This document shows, piece after piece, positions 18,354 to 27,473 of a stretch of 64,000 nt of DNA. A program made the translations under genes and the position numbers. The DNA comes from Nitrososphaeraceae archaeon (lineage in GTDB: Archaea > Thermoproteota > Nitrososphaeria > Nitrososphaerales > Nitrososphaeraceae): contig JAJPHM010000025.1 in the NCBI GenBank assembly GCA_021325295.1, forward strand, positions 43,428 to 107,427, in the 5' to 3' direction. The notes under the pieces were generated by a model. The model ran no database searches. It saw only the letters and a list, made by a program, of their open reading frames with translations, and was not told the DNA's origin. Position 1 is the stretch's first letter. Every line of letters begins with the position of its first letter.

Positions 18354-18620
18354 CTCTACTTTTGAAGTCACACCAAATAGCTCTCTTATTGCTAGGTACC
18401 GAATCCAAAATCCAGTTGAAGAATTCGTCACAAATTGGGTCTGAAATAGATTGATGCAGGAAATAGACGACAAAATAGACAAGATTGCCGCAATCAGGAT
18501 GCAGTACATTATCAGAAAATCAGGTCGATTCTCCGCCAGACGTACTACAAGAATCCAAGAGATGCAAGTCGACAGCTACTCCAGAGCCGACTGCAACTAA
18601 TAAAATTGATTGCTATCTAC

Positions 18621-19361
18621 CTACCAATTCCGGTATCCGGCACGATAATGCATATTTTCATGAGCAGTTCTTTCTTCTTCATCGGTCAACGGCAATCCGC
18701 ATGCAGAACAGCGGTATATACCAAGATTTTCAAGGTCCATTATCTTGGAGACTGCGATAATGTTTGAATCTTTATCATCCGTAATAACATAATCTCTCTT
18801 CATCCCCCTTTCTAAAAGAATCTCCTCAAGTATGACTCTCGTTTTACTGAGGCTATACTTTTGATCTAAAATGTACAATATGTCATACCCAGTTTGAATA
18901 TCGATTGGCTTTTCTGAGGTAATGTTTTGTACAAATGCGTTATGAATTGCTCCTTTCAGCACGGGACATGCAGCTGAAACAAGTATTTTTGCTGAGATCA
19001 TAACCCTTCTCCTTATCTCCTCATTTTCAATAGTAGTTACGGTATCTAATATTTCAGATAAAGTCACAGCATTGTTTTCAGCGCTCTTGCCAGCTGGAAT
19101 GGATTCTTCCATTGTGCCTTCTGTAGTTGATGTTTCCAGAGTTCCCTTTTTTGGCTGGCGTTTAGGTTTATACCACCACCAATATCCCGCCAAGATTAAT
19201 GGAATAGAGGCAGTGATGATAAATGAGAGAGAATATGCAATTTGACTCTGTATCATGAAATATGTCAGGATGAAGCCTATGGGATTGAAATAATTCATCC
19301 TGGTTTCAATAATTAGAATCCAGACAATCTCAAATAGAATAATTGCCAGTATCTTTCGCAA
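18621..19361 (-). CDS. Membrane protein with C-terminal C2H2-type zinc knuckle, hypothetical
   Basis: 246 residues from a TTG. Two hydrophobic helices (about 5-20 and 42-62), then a Ser/Thr/Glu-rich linker, then a helical cytoplasmic domain (about 100-205) with ILDTVTTIENEEIRRRVMIS. The end, YRCSACGLPLTDEEERTAHE plus a His four residues on, is a C-x2-C-x12-H-x3-H zinc finger. This layout (membrane anchor, helical domain, zinc finger) suggests a membrane-tethered nucleic-acid- or protein-binding factor. I do not know the family. Confidence 0.6.
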   Translation of the reverse strand: MRKILAIILFEIVWILIIETRMNYFNPIGFILTYFMIQSQIAYSLSFIITASIPLILAGYWWWYKPKRQPKKGTLETSTTEGTMEESIPAGKSAENNAVTLSEILDTVTTIENEEIRRRVMISAKILVSAACPVLKGAIHNAFVQNITSEKPIDIQTGYDILYILDQKYSLSKTRVILEEILLERGMKRDYVITDDKDSNIIAVSKIMDLENLGIYRCSACGLPLTDEEERTAHENMHYRAGYRNW

Positions 19362-19525
19362 AGTAATTGTTGATACCGGCTCCGAACTTGATTTTATTAT
19401 TATCTCTGATCAGCAATGAACGTCCTGCTTTCATGAGATGAAAGAAATTGAATCACGACTGCAAGTCCGAGCGAAAAATAGAAAATAGGGTGATAAAAAA
19501 CAGGCAGACCTAACAGAAATTGAGG

Positions 19526-19741
19526 TTACTGGCCTCTTCTTCCCCAAGCCATGGCTACAACTGTGCTTATTACTGCACCGGCAAAGCCGCTTATCGTGGC
19601 AAAGACAATGTCCTGTTGCAGAGCGATTCCTCCAAGTGCCTTGAGCAGGACAGGAGACGCGAGGAAGACCAGAAATCCTATCGCAAAGCCCACTGCTGCA
19701 AACAAAGTCGTCAATGCCATCCTTGAGCTTACTATCATCAT
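19526..19741 (-). CDS. Small two-helix membrane protein
   Basis: 71 residues from an ATG. Two long hydrophobic helices (about residues 8-32 and 42-65) separated by KALGGIALQQD, ending in WGRRGQ. The positive C-terminus suggests that it stays inside. It has no enzymatic motif and no obvious partner; the next gene on the same strand begins about 100 bases away. Confidence 0.55.
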   Translation of the reverse strand: MMIVSSRMALTTLFAAVGFAIGFLVFLASPVLLKALGGIALQQDIVFATISGFAGAVISTVVAMAWGRRGQ

Positions 19742-19837
19742 ATTAGCGCATATTTTTTGTAATGCGTTATAAAAGCGGGTGTATAATATGATAAACCCCG
19801 GTCGGTAATTGGTTTGATCTTGACAAGCATGCAGCCC

Positions 19838-20569
19838 TCAGATATTTCTGCTACTTGCCCTGAACTCCTTTTCTGTTGCGAGGTATCTCTTCCAGAACAT
19901 GCCAGAAATTGCTGCCAGGGCCACCCAGAATACTATAACAACAGCGGTGGTTGCAGTTCTAAAGCCCCCCATAAATGCCGAGGGGACATATGATAGATCA
20001 GTGGGGTCGTCAGGCAAAACAAAGTGCGCAACAGAGATTATGACAAGGTAAACTGCTGCGGCAGCAAATATTCTGCCTTCTGTCCTTACCCTTCTGAATA
20101 GAACAGCTACTCCAATGGCCGCAAATGCAGACAGGGCCATGTATGCAGCAAAAAGCATCTGATAGAAGGATAGGAAATTCTGGTCCACAGTAGGTGGGTC
20201 AGGAGGATATTTTATGGCAGGAATGGCATACAAAACAAACCACGTCAGGGCAGCAATGACTGCTACCTCTTTTTTCAGCTCAAGCCTGTATCTTTGCATG
20301 TAAATATGCACAAGCCCAAAGATTGCTCCGCAAGCGGGCCCAACAAGAAATGGTCCAATGATCTGCCAAGCAAGTATGCTCTGCAGATACGAGTCAAACT
20401 GGTCTTCGTCAAGTGCCGCGGCTGACTGCTGGCTGTCAAGTTCAATATTTGCAAACTGGTCAGTGAAGTGTTGCATTACTGCAAAGTTCAGAGCCAGAAG
20501 GACAGCTCCGGAAACGCACCCTGCCAGAACTGAAACCAGCACAACTCTGAGGTCTCTTGAGGACAGCAT
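19838..20569 (-). CDS. CbtA-like membrane protein (putative cobalt uptake)
   Basis: 243 residues from an ATG. Six or so hydrophobic helices; the segment AIPAIKYPPDPPTVDQ between helices resembles the KYPxNPP signature of the CbtA family, predicted in bacteria to import cobalt with the small His-rich CbtB. No CbtB-like protein with a His motif is present here. Cobalt import would suit an organism that makes its own B12, and this window holds the B12-dependent MetH. A purine-rich leader lies upstream on the mRNA. Confidence 0.55.
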   Translation of the reverse strand: MLSSRDLRVVLVSVLAGCVSGAVLLALNFAVMQHFTDQFANIELDSQQSAAALDEDQFDSYLQSILAWQIIGPFLVGPACGAIFGLVHIYMQRYRLELKKEVAVIAALTWFVLYAIPAIKYPPDPPTVDQNFLSFYQMLFAAYMALSAFAAIGVAVLFRRVRTEGRIFAAAAVYLVIISVAHFVLPDDPTDLSYVPSAFMGGFRTATTAVVIVFWVALAAISGMFWKRYLATEKEFRASSRNI

Positions 20570-20652
20570 TTTTCAAATCCCGCTAATTTCTTCTTGTCTT
20601 TCTCTTTCTCCTTTTGCAGCCTTTGTCATCTCACATCACACCTCATCTCATC

Positions 20653-20934
20653 TCATATCTCCTCGTCAAGCTCCTCAAAGGCCGTTGCTTTTGAAATTTC
20701 GTGCAGGCGCATAGCTACAGTCCTATCATATTCCCCTTTGCTGATGATGCCTTTTTGGTCCAAGAGTTCAACCAGAGTTGCAAGCTGCGCGCCAATCTCG
20801 TCTACCCTTGTCAGCTCTCTTCCAGTAGTCTTTCTTGCAGACGCCACGAGATCGTCATCGTCTGCAGAATGGTCTGGCCGCTTTCTTTTTCTTTTTGAGA
20901 CTTTCCTGTTGCTTGATTTTCTATTGCGTTGCAT
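20653..20934 (-). CDS. Small basic-acidic hypothetical protein
   Basis: 93 residues from ATG 20934 (a GTG four codons earlier is possible). The first 25 residues are Arg/Lys-rich (RKSSNRKVSKRKRKRPD). The rest is a helical acidic domain (VDEIGAQLATLVELLDQKGI then SKGEYDRTVAMRLHEIS). The split charge suggests nucleic-acid contact with a helical partner domain. Not recognised. It lies about 80 bases upstream of the CbtA-like gene on the same strand. Confidence 0.55.
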   Translation of the reverse strand: MQRNRKSSNRKVSKRKRKRPDHSADDDDLVASARKTTGRELTRVDEIGAQLATLVELLDQKGIISKGEYDRTVAMRLHEISKATAFEELDEEI

Positions 20935-21163
20935 GTATGTGTGCACACCTACCTGCTGCCTGACTATCTTCCTGGCAGGCAGTATGTATCTATCGATCTT
21001 GCAGCGTGGGTGCGTTTATTTATCTACCTGTTTTTCTTTTCCTGATTGCCTGCTTTGTATTCTGCTCTCACCTCAGCTTCTCTTCTCGCCTCTCCTCTCC
21101 TCTGCAAATATGACGGAAATGGAGGTAGACCCCAAAAAAGTGGGATGACATGCGAGCGCACGG

Positions 21164-21538
21164 CTAGCCATCGATAGCTCCAAATAATTTTAGACTGTTC
21201 TTTATTACCTTTGAATAGGGTTTGCCACTTTCAATCGATACAAGCACCAGATGTTCCTTGAGAGGAATGGAAACAAATGTTATACGCTCCCTCTCCGACA
21301 GAGTATAGATCACTTTGCCAAAGTCCTGGTCAAAATCATGCCTCATTGCTGTCCTCAGCGCAAAATCAAGGTAAAGCCTTTCAGAATCCTGGCTTGATTC
21401 CATCGGCTCTAGACCTTTTCTCATCCCGCCTGCAACAAGCTTACCCATTTTGTTTATTATTCCGGCAAACCTGACGTTCTTGTCAGTCTCAAAGATCTTA
21501 GCGCAGGCCTGCTCGAAATCAGCTCTGGAGTGCGTCAA
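21164..21538 (-). CDS. DUF6659-like small protein
   Basis: 124 residues from a TTG. NVRFAGIINKMGKLVAGGMR, then ERLYLDFALRTAMRHDFDQD and RERITFVSIPLKEHLVLVSI follow the pattern of thaumarchaeal DUF6659 proteins, which look like roadblock/longin-type alpha-beta domains. Members occur in many copies in these genomes and are often near signalling genes; no biochemical role is known to me. No operon partner. Confidence 0.6.
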   Translation of the reverse strand: MTHSRADFEQACAKIFETDKNVRFAGIINKMGKLVAGGMRKGLEPMESSQDSERLYLDFALRTAMRHDFDQDFGKVIYTLSERERITFVSIPLKEHLVLVSIESGKPYSKVIKNSLKLFGAIDG

Positions 21539-21718
21539 CAGGGTAGACTGGCAACAAAGACCGTTAATAATTATTCCCCAACGTAGAGCACGATAGGACT
21601 GGGCAGGCCGCTATGGCAGGGCAGATTTAGCCTATAGAGACAGACTCCAATAACTTTGTTAATTTACATGGGTCAGCAATTGCTTATATTCAGAATCCAG
21701 AAGTGAGGGTGGCAAAAA

Positions 21719-22672
21719 ATGTCGCCAAAACAAACTAACAGGAAAAATAAGCTGGCATATTCGGCGCTCGCTTTTGCGATCCTAGCCATTGGAAGCTTTT
21801 CCACGGTGGGATTGAGAGCATCGTATGCAGCTGCAACTTCGCAACCCTACGAACAGTACATAACAGAGCAGCTACCTGCAATACAGCCAATAGTTTCAAA
21901 GGAGCTGACCCCTTCAGGCAACGCAACTCTTCCAGCTGATCTGGCCGATATAGTCTCTGCAGGACAGGCACTGGCTTCAAAAGAGTTTACTGCGTCGACA
22001 GATGCTGCAAACAATAACCAGAGTATGCTTGCAACAAGGTATGCTTCATCTGGAATAGACGTCTACAGACACCTTCTGAACTTGGTAATGCAGTATGAAT
22101 ACGATAGCAAGAACTCAAAGCAGGCCATGGCTACTGAGCAGGTAAGTGACCTTGCATCCCAGATTTCAAGGGTTCAGTGGCAGGAGGTCCGCATCTACGA
22201 GATTACCACAGCAGCTACCAAGCTTAACCAGACTGTCCCTGACCTTGGAGCAGTCACAACACTGATCAACAATGCAAAGCAGGATATCCAGAATACCATC
22301 AGCCTGGAAAATAGCAATTCAAGCGACCTCAAGACAATAGAAAAATCACTGTGGGATACTCACAAGAATCTCAACCAGTCAGAAAGACTGCTCAACCAGA
22401 TATGGAGAGCTATAGAGAAGGATATTGACAAAGCACAAGGAGAGACAAGGCTTGACAAGATAATTGCAAGGTTAACAACCACAGCAAACACTCTGCAGCA
22501 AAGAGCAGAGAATCAGAGCAACACGGATGCAGAGTCAGAAGTCACTGCTGCACTGACAGACATACAGCAGGCTCAGAACTCGGCCAACACAGGAAATGAA
22601 AAGACTGCAATGGAATTTGTAATGGATGCAGCAGTGCATCTGAGAGCAGCAGCTGCATTGCTCAGGGTCTAA
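21719..22672 (+). CDS. Secreted helical protein, hypothetical
   Basis: 317 residues from an ATG. A signal peptide is clear: KNKLAYSALAFAILAIGSF with a likely cleavage site near ASYA-A (about residue 37). The mature part is almost wholly helical and rich in Gln, Asn, Thr and Ala, with heptad-like repeats (about 180-315), so probably a coiled-coil surface protein. No enzymatic motif. It ends just before a hairpin terminator and stands alone. Confidence 0.65.
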   Translation: MSPKQTNRKNKLAYSALAFAILAIGSFSTVGLRASYAAATSQPYEQYITEQLPAIQPIVSKELTPSGNATLPADLADIVSAGQALASKEFTASTDAANNNQSMLATRYASSGIDVYRHLLNLVMQYEYDSKNSKQAMATEQVSDLASQISRVQWQEVRIYEITTAATKLNQTVPDLGAVTTLINNAKQDIQNTISLENSNSSDLKTIEKSLWDTHKNLNQSERLLNQIWRAIEKDIDKAQGETRLDKIIARLTTTANTLQQRAENQSNTDAESEVTAALTDIQQAQNSANTGNEKTAMEFVMDAAVHLRAAAALLRV

Positions 22673-22697
22673 GAAAGAAGAGCAGATGGTTGACCGC

Positions 22698-22752
22698 GCT
22701 TCTGGAGCATGGTAACAAGACGCCAGAAGCTCTTCGACTTTTTTTATTTTGT
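22698..22752 (+). terminator. Hairpin plus oligo-T terminator
   Basis: GCTTCTGG (22698-22705) pairs with CCAGAAGC (22723-22730); after eight bases follows a T-rich run (22738-22750). It sits 26 bases after the stop of the secreted-protein gene, so it should end that transcript. The rest of the gap to 23049 shows no convincing gene. Confidence 0.65.
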
Positions 22753-23049
22753 TATCCAATTTCTGGATATGCATAACGAGACGATGAAGGTTACCGCAAC
22801 CTTAAACCAGACAGGTATGACCAGTATATTGTTGATTGTCGCATTTCTGACACAGAGTTGCTGGCACGGATATTCAGAAAAGTTGACGTGGCTAGAAGGT
22901 GGTGAGGTTGGGATAATGCAGAGCAAAACAATAATTTGTTTACGGGACAAAATTGAAGGGAAGACTGCTGCAGATAACCACTTCACAAATTCCTTTCAAA
23001 ACCTATCAGTTATCTAATTAACCCGGAAAGCTCCAACTGGCGGATAATA

Positions 23050-23310
23050 GTGAACGAAGAAGAGGCTGCTGCGGGAAATAAAAATGAGCTGGAAGATGCC
23101 GAGAGAAGGAAGCTTCTCCAGATAGTCTCTGAGAAGGGGCTAAAGGGTCTGACCATTGCACAGCTTGTACGTCTGGGCAACCTTCTTGAGGCCAAGGATT
23201 ATGGAGACAGCAAGAGGATACAGAGGTCAAAGAAAAAACTGCTAAAGCAGATTAATTTTGCTATTTATGACGCAACGCAGAAGGGCAGGGATGCAGACCA
23301 GAATATTTGA
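23050..23310 (+). CDS. Small helical hypothetical protein
   Basis: 86 residues from a GTG. Acidic N-terminus, then RRKLLQIVSEKGLKGLTIAQ and LVRLGNLLEAKDYGDSKRI, an all-helical domain with a basic patch (RSKKKLLKQ). It looks like a small nucleic-acid-binding or adaptor protein. It precedes the YcaO gene by 74 bases on the same strand and could share its transcript, but it has no Cys/Ser/Thr/Gly-rich tail, so I do not think it is a YcaO substrate. Confidence 0.55.
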   Translation: MNEEEAAAGNKNELEDAERRKLLQIVSEKGLKGLTIAQLVRLGNLLEAKDYGDSKRIQRSKKKLLKQINFAIYDATQKGRDADQNI

Positions 23311-23384
23311 GCTGAGTCGAGTCAAGTCGATCCAGTTCAGTTGAATTTTACCAGAGGGCGCAAGCTTGATATGAACTTTATCTG

Positions 23385-24737
23385 ATGCTCGTAAGTACAG
23401 TGCAGCTGGATCTTCAGAGCAGGAAAAAGTGGACAGCAAGCGGTACCTCGAGAATACAGCCTGTTCAGGAGACATTGAAAAAAGTTATTCCAATTGCTAA
23501 AAAGATAGGCGTAACCCGCCTTGCAGATATCACAGGTATGGATGCCCTCGGGATTCCCAATTACTCTGCAGTATTGCCCGGAACTGAAGACTACATCTGG
23601 GTTTATAGCGGCAAAGGCCCTACACATGACCACGCCAAGGCAAGCGCCTTGATGGAAAGTGTAGAGCGATATTCCTCGCTACCAAGCGGCGCCCCGAGAA
23701 AGTTTGTCAGGACAAGCTTTGAAAGACTGCACGCTTCAGATGGCGGCAGAGATTGTGCAAAAGCCCTTCATCCGGACGATGTAGTGGAGCCGGTAAGTTT
23801 TGAATACCAGAATGATATGGAGATGGATTTTCTGCCTGCATACGACCTGATTGCAAAAGATGAGATTCTGGTTCCTGCGCCACTGGCACTCTTCAGGTAT
23901 TCCCCGTCGCCTCCGGCGGTGAACCCGTTTGCATTTCACCACACAAACGGCCTTGCATCGGGAAACGTGATGGAAGAGGCTGTCTGTCATGCACTGTGTG
24001 AGGTAATCGAGCGAGATGCCACAAGTCTGGCAGAGCTTCGGGCAAGCGCCATACCATACCACTTTTTGCGCCATATCTCTAGCTCACTGCATTCAGCTGG
24101 CTTTCCGGTTCGTGATCTTGATGCAGGCGCGTTTGTCGACAGTCCAGACATCTTTCCGGACGTAGACATATCAGAAGTCGAGTTTGAACCAGTAAAGGAG
24201 CTTGCGGCAAGGTTTGCAAGGGCCGGCATTCCCCTGATTATAAAGGACATCACTTCAGACATCGGGATACCAACATTCAATGCCAGTAGCATCGAGTGGA
24301 TAACCCACGATTATGGGTATCTGGCAGAAGGCCACGGAACTCATCCGGATGCAAGGATTGCTCTGCTGCGAGCTATTACAGAAGTATCGCAGACAAGGGC
24401 TGCCAACATTCAGGGAGCAAGAGACGACCTGCGCAAGATAAAATACGGAGAAAACAATACCGACGACAGGCGGGCATGGCAGTTTATGCCGTCCAGAAGA
24501 AAGGTCAAGTTTTCGCAGGTAAAGTCGTATCTCAACGAAGACATCCTAGACGACATTGGGCTTTTGCTGGACAGGCTGAAAAAAGCAGGGTTGCAGAGAG
24601 CCCTGATTGTAAACCTGACAAACCCTGATCTGGGCGTTCCTGTGGTGCGGGCAATAGTCCCGGGTCTTGAGACCTTCAAGATAACAAAGTCAGTCATGGG
24701 CTGGCGCGCTCGCAGGTATTTCAGGCAGTGGTCTTGA
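23385..24737 (+). CDS. ycaO: YcaO-domain ATP-dependent amide-modifying enzyme
   Basis: 450 residues from an ATG. YcaO hallmarks: AKASALMESVERYSSLPSG, FHHTNGLASGNVMEEAVCHA and LCEVIERDAT (ATP and magnesium sites), and LRAITEVSQTRAANIQG. YcaO enzymes phosphorylate a peptide amide oxygen to make azolines or, with TfuA, thioamides. The next gene is TfuA, starting on the base after the stop, so a thioamide product is expected. In methanogens this pair makes thioglycine in McrA, which ammonia-oxidising archaea are not expected to have; the target here is unknown. No RiPP precursor is visible beside it. Confidence 0.9.
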   Translation: MLVSTVQLDLQSRKKWTASGTSRIQPVQETLKKVIPIAKKIGVTRLADITGMDALGIPNYSAVLPGTEDYIWVYSGKGPTHDHAKASALMESVERYSSLPSGAPRKFVRTSFERLHASDGGRDCAKALHPDDVVEPVSFEYQNDMEMDFLPAYDLIAKDEILVPAPLALFRYSPSPPAVNPFAFHHTNGLASGNVMEEAVCHALCEVIERDATSLAELRASAIPYHFLRHISSSLHSAGFPVRDLDAGAFVDSPDIFPDVDISEVEFEPVKELAARFARAGIPLIIKDITSDIGIPTFNASSIEWITHDYGYLAEGHGTHPDARIALLRAITEVSQTRAANIQGARDDLRKIKYGENNTDDRRAWQFMPSRRKVKFSQVKSYLNEDILDDIGLLLDRLKKAGLQRALIVNLTNPDLGVPVVRAIVPGLETFKITKSVMGWRARRYFRQWS

Positions 24738-25442
24738 ATGACAGCAAGTGATGCTCCTAGGCCGATAATATTTTTGGGGCCAAGCCTCAGCCAAGAAAAG
24801 GCAAGAAAAATTTTTGATGCCGACTACAGGCCGCCGGCAAAAAAAGGCGACCTGCTAAGGCTTGCAGGTACTCCCGCGCATGGCAGAATGCTGGTGGGGC
24901 TGGTTGATGGCGTCTTTATGCAAGACTATCCTCCAACCCCCATAGAGGTGTATCAGCTTCTCAGAAGAAACAGAACAGTGGTAGCTGGAGCCGCCAGCCT
25001 TGGAGCGCTTCGGGCAGTAGAACTGGAAAAGTTTGGCATGGTCGGAATAGGTAGAATATTTGAGCTTTTCAAGGCCGGCAAGGTGTGCGCAGATGACGAG
25101 GTTGCAGTGACGTTTTCAGAGGGCGATCATAGACTTCAATCAGAGGCAATGATAGACATCCGGTTTAACCTGTACCGGGCATATAGAAGGTCAGTAATAG
25201 GGAAGGAAGCAAGGTCTGCAATAGCTCGCGTTGCAAAAGAGATATACTTTCCCCACAGAAACTACGAGCACATCATAGACGAATCAAAGAGGCTCTACCC
25301 GCACCTGTCCTCTGAAATAAACTTATTTGGGAATTTCGTTTATTCAAACAGAAAGAGCCTGAAAGAAATTGATGCAATAAGGCTGATAAAGTATATCAAG
25401 AATACTTATGAGCAGCTCAACAAAATAGAAGAACCAAGATAA
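24738..25442 (+). CDS. tfuA: TfuA-like partner of YcaO
   Basis: 234 residues; the ATG begins directly after the ycaO stop. The TfuA core is clear: PIIFLGPSLSQEKARKIFDA, LVGLVDGVFMQDYPPTPIEV and VVAGAASLGALRAVELEKFG, followed by MVGIGRIFEL. TfuA is thought to deliver sulfur or recruit a sulfur donor so that YcaO forms a thioamide in place of an oxygen amide. The C-terminal 80 residues are a helical extension (LYRAYRRSVIGKEARSAIAR). Coupled translation with ycaO supports a two-protein complex. Confidence 0.9.
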   Translation: MTASDAPRPIIFLGPSLSQEKARKIFDADYRPPAKKGDLLRLAGTPAHGRMLVGLVDGVFMQDYPPTPIEVYQLLRRNRTVVAGAASLGALRAVELEKFGMVGIGRIFELFKAGKVCADDEVAVTFSEGDHRLQSEAMIDIRFNLYRAYRRSVIGKEARSAIARVAKEIYFPHRNYEHIIDESKRLYPHLSSEINLFGNFVYSNRKSLKEIDAIRLIKYIKNTYEQLNKIEEPR

Positions 25443-25524
25443 TAGATTGACCGATTGATTTATGGCTTTAAAAAAATTTGACCAACCAGTACAACCAGTC
25501 AGTCGATCAGCCAGTATTGTGCTG

Positions 25525-26481
25525 TTAATAGTCTGTCAGACAGGTCTGCTTCATTACACCATCCCCAAGCTGTCTTGTAATCTGTCTTGAAGGCATTTCA
25601 GGAAACTCGAATGCAATACCCGCGTTTGACATTTTTTGCTCTATCATCTCCAGAACTTGCTTGGAATATTTTCTGTCTGCCGGCACATAGTTTGCGCTGA
25701 TGGGCTCAACAAATCCAAATATTTGGCTGTACAGCTCGACCCCGTCAGGAACTCCAAGGATTTCAAGTACTGTCTTTATTCTCTCCCATATGTCCTGCCT
25801 CAGCCTCATGACTGCCGCAAATGCATATTGCACATTTGCGCGCTGGCTCTTTTCGACTATCGTATCAATCTCCTCGGGACTGTCTGTTACAAGAGGGACT
25901 ACAGGGTTGATGTTGACGACACACCTGACACCGCGGTCGACAAACTTTTTGATTACATCAAATATTCTATCTGCCGGCGGTGTCCCGGGTTCTATTACGC
26001 GCCTTACCTTTTCATTACATGTAGTGATTGACCATGCAATGCAGCAGTTATCAGAATAAGAGCTGTGGAGGTCAAGGTCCCTTTCTATAATGATTGATTT
26101 GGTAAATACACAGTACGGAACACCGTATTTTTGAAGGACCTGTATGCATTTTCTTGTCAGCCCATACTTCAGCTCTGCAGGCTGGTAAGCGTCAGTGGCA
26201 GAAGAGATCATGACCGGATCGATATATTCCCGTTTCCATGACTTTAGCTCCTTTTCCAGTATATCGGGGGAGTTTATCTTTGCATATACCTTGTCGTAAA
26301 ACTCCGGGGACCACTCATAGGTGGCATAGCAATAGCCGCAGCGATGCTGGCAGCCCTGGTAGGGATTAATGGTCAGTCCCTCGTATCCTCTGACTGAGAA
26401 TGGATGGATAATGGATTTGCTTATCTTGGCCTGAGTTTCAGGAGCAGTATTGCAGTACCACAATGTTAATTGTCTCTGCAA
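25525..26481 (-). CDS. Radical SAM protein, SplB/photolyase-like family
   Basis: 318 residues from a TTG. The cluster motif is C44-x3-C48-x2-C51 (GCQHRCGYCY), preceded by GLTINPYQ. The following TIM-barrel strands read DPVMISSATDAYQPAELKYG, VFTKSIIIERDLDL and VNINPVVPLVTDSPEEIDTI. This is the Rv2578c-like group often annotated as DNA repair photolyase or intein-containing radical SAM protein; the real reaction is unknown. It is convergent with TfuA, about 80 bases away. Confidence 0.8.
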   Translation of the reverse strand: MQRQLTLWYCNTAPETQAKISKSIIHPFSVRGYEGLTINPYQGCQHRCGYCYATYEWSPEFYDKVYAKINSPDILEKELKSWKREYIDPVMISSATDAYQPAELKYGLTRKCIQVLQKYGVPYCVFTKSIIIERDLDLHSSYSDNCCIAWSITTCNEKVRRVIEPGTPPADRIFDVIKKFVDRGVRCVVNINPVVPLVTDSPEEIDTIVEKSQRANVQYAFAAVMRLRQDIWERIKTVLEILGVPDGVELYSQIFGFVEPISANYVPADRKYSKQVLEMIEQKMSNAGIAFEFPEMPSRQITRQLGDGVMKQTCLTDY

Positions 26482-26647
26482 GCTTTCCAGATCTATTGTA
26501 ATAAGGTATGAAGTACCGATGGGAGAGGGGGTAGGGTAGCTTGCATATTGCGAGCTTTACTAGAATATGGATCGAACTAGGAAACTGGCTCGCTGAAACC
26601 AGAGCAAGTCTAGTAGGTATTAAAGGAAGATGGCATAAAGTCCAACT

Positions 26648-26812
26648 GTGTCAAGTGTATCAGTAGTGCTTCCTGAACGGTTGCTTCAAATGGTAGAGGA
26701 AGAGCAAAGAAAGAGAAATCTGCCTGACCTGCAACAAACTATCAGGTTCATTCTTGCCGACTACTTCCGCGACAAGTATCAAAGACAAGTGCGCCAGAAA
26801 CTAGGCAAATGA
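26648..26812 (+). CDS. Small ribbon-helix-helix-like protein
   Basis: 54 residues from a GTG. SVSVVLPERLLQMVEEEQRK followed by QTIRFILADYFRDKY has the strand-helix-helix pattern of MetJ/Arc proteins. It ends 33 bases before the end of the convergent VapC gene and may be an antitoxin-like or stand-alone regulator. No toxin follows it on its own strand. Confidence 0.55.
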   Translation: MSSVSVVLPERLLQMVEEEQRKRNLPDLQQTIRFILADYFRDKYQRQVRQKLGK

Positions 26813-26845
26813 AGAATGAAGCAACCAGATTCGCCTCTAATCAGC

Positions 26846-27232
26846 TCACCAGCTTTCAACCTTGAGTCCAGGCACTCTTTCAAAATGCTTCACATTTCGT
26901 GTAACAAGAGTTTCGCCATTTTTTAGCGCGATGCTTGCTATGAATAGGTCGCGGTCACCGATAGAGGAACTACGCAGCTCGCTGTAAAGCCTGCCCCACA
27001 ACAACGCCGACTCTTCGTCAAGTGTCAACACTGAAAAATCCCTGATGTATTCTCTAGCGCGTTCTATCGCGTCCGTTCTTCCAGATTTGTACGAACCTGC
27101 AAAATACTCTGCCGCATTGATGATCGTCGTATTGGCAAATTCATTATTCCCGTAAAGCTGCTGCATCTTCCTTACTGCTTTGTCATCCTTTCTATCAAGA
27201 TCAATCAAGAAATCAGTGTCCAGGCAAACCAC
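26846..27232 (-). CDS. vapC: VapC toxin, PIN-domain ribonuclease
   Basis: 128 residues from a GTG, six bases after the antitoxin gene. The acidic PIN residues are present: D5 (CLDTDFLIDL), E42 (NAAEYFAG), D94 and D96 (GDRDLFIAS). The C-terminus TRNVKHFERVPGLKVESW is almost the same as that of the second VapC at 40800. PIN toxins cut tRNA or rRNA in a magnesium-dependent manner and are held inactive by their partner. No active-site loss is seen. Confidence 0.9.
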   Translation of the reverse strand: MVCLDTDFLIDLDRKDDKAVRKMQQLYGNNEFANTTIINAAEYFAGSYKSGRTDAIERAREYIRDFSVLTLDEESALLWGRLYSELRSSSIGDRDLFIASIALKNGETLVTRNVKHFERVPGLKVESW

Positions 27233-27238
27233 ATCGGG

Positions 27239-27469
27239 TCACTGTACCTTTAACTTGAAATTGCGTTTGAGATCCTTTGTAACAGTTCTGATACTCTCTG
27301 CGGTCTCTTCATCTAGCGGCTCTCTATCTTGAAGCGAAGCGAGTATCCTTGCAGGGTGCCCTCGTGGAAACGTCCTCAATATTACATCAGAAAAAGACTC
27401 GCCTTCCCTCTTCTGGGCCTTCAATATCTTGTAGGCTTGCTCAGATATCATTATTGATATGCTGGCCAT
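27239..27469 (-). CDS. vapB: VapB antitoxin (PF02697-type)
   Basis: 76 residues from ATG 27469 (a TTG lies one codon before). ISIMISEQAYKILKAQKREG then ESFSDVILRTFPRGHPARIL is the conserved antitoxin N-terminus, which binds DNA, and the tail (RTVTKDLKRNFKLKV) is the toxin-binding end. It forms an operon with the vapC that follows six bases later. Two other members of the same family lie in this window at 27541 and 40570. Confidence 0.88.
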   Translation of the reverse strand: MASISIMISEQAYKILKAQKREGESFSDVILRTFPRGHPARILASLQDREPLDEETAESIRTVTKDLKRNFKLKVQ

Positions 27470-27473
27470 CAAA

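Noticed and set aside
18454..18600. 48-codon ORF after tRNA-Ser
   Set aside because: No ribosome site, no family pattern, and another frame overlaps it; could be decayed sequence.
22709..23017. 102-codon plus-strand ORF after the secreted-protein gene
   Set aside because: It starts inside the terminator hairpin, has poor composition and no motif.
23050..23310. 86-residue protein as substrate of YcaO-TfuA
   Set aside because: It has no Cys/Ser/Thr/Gly-rich segment and looks like a compact helical domain.
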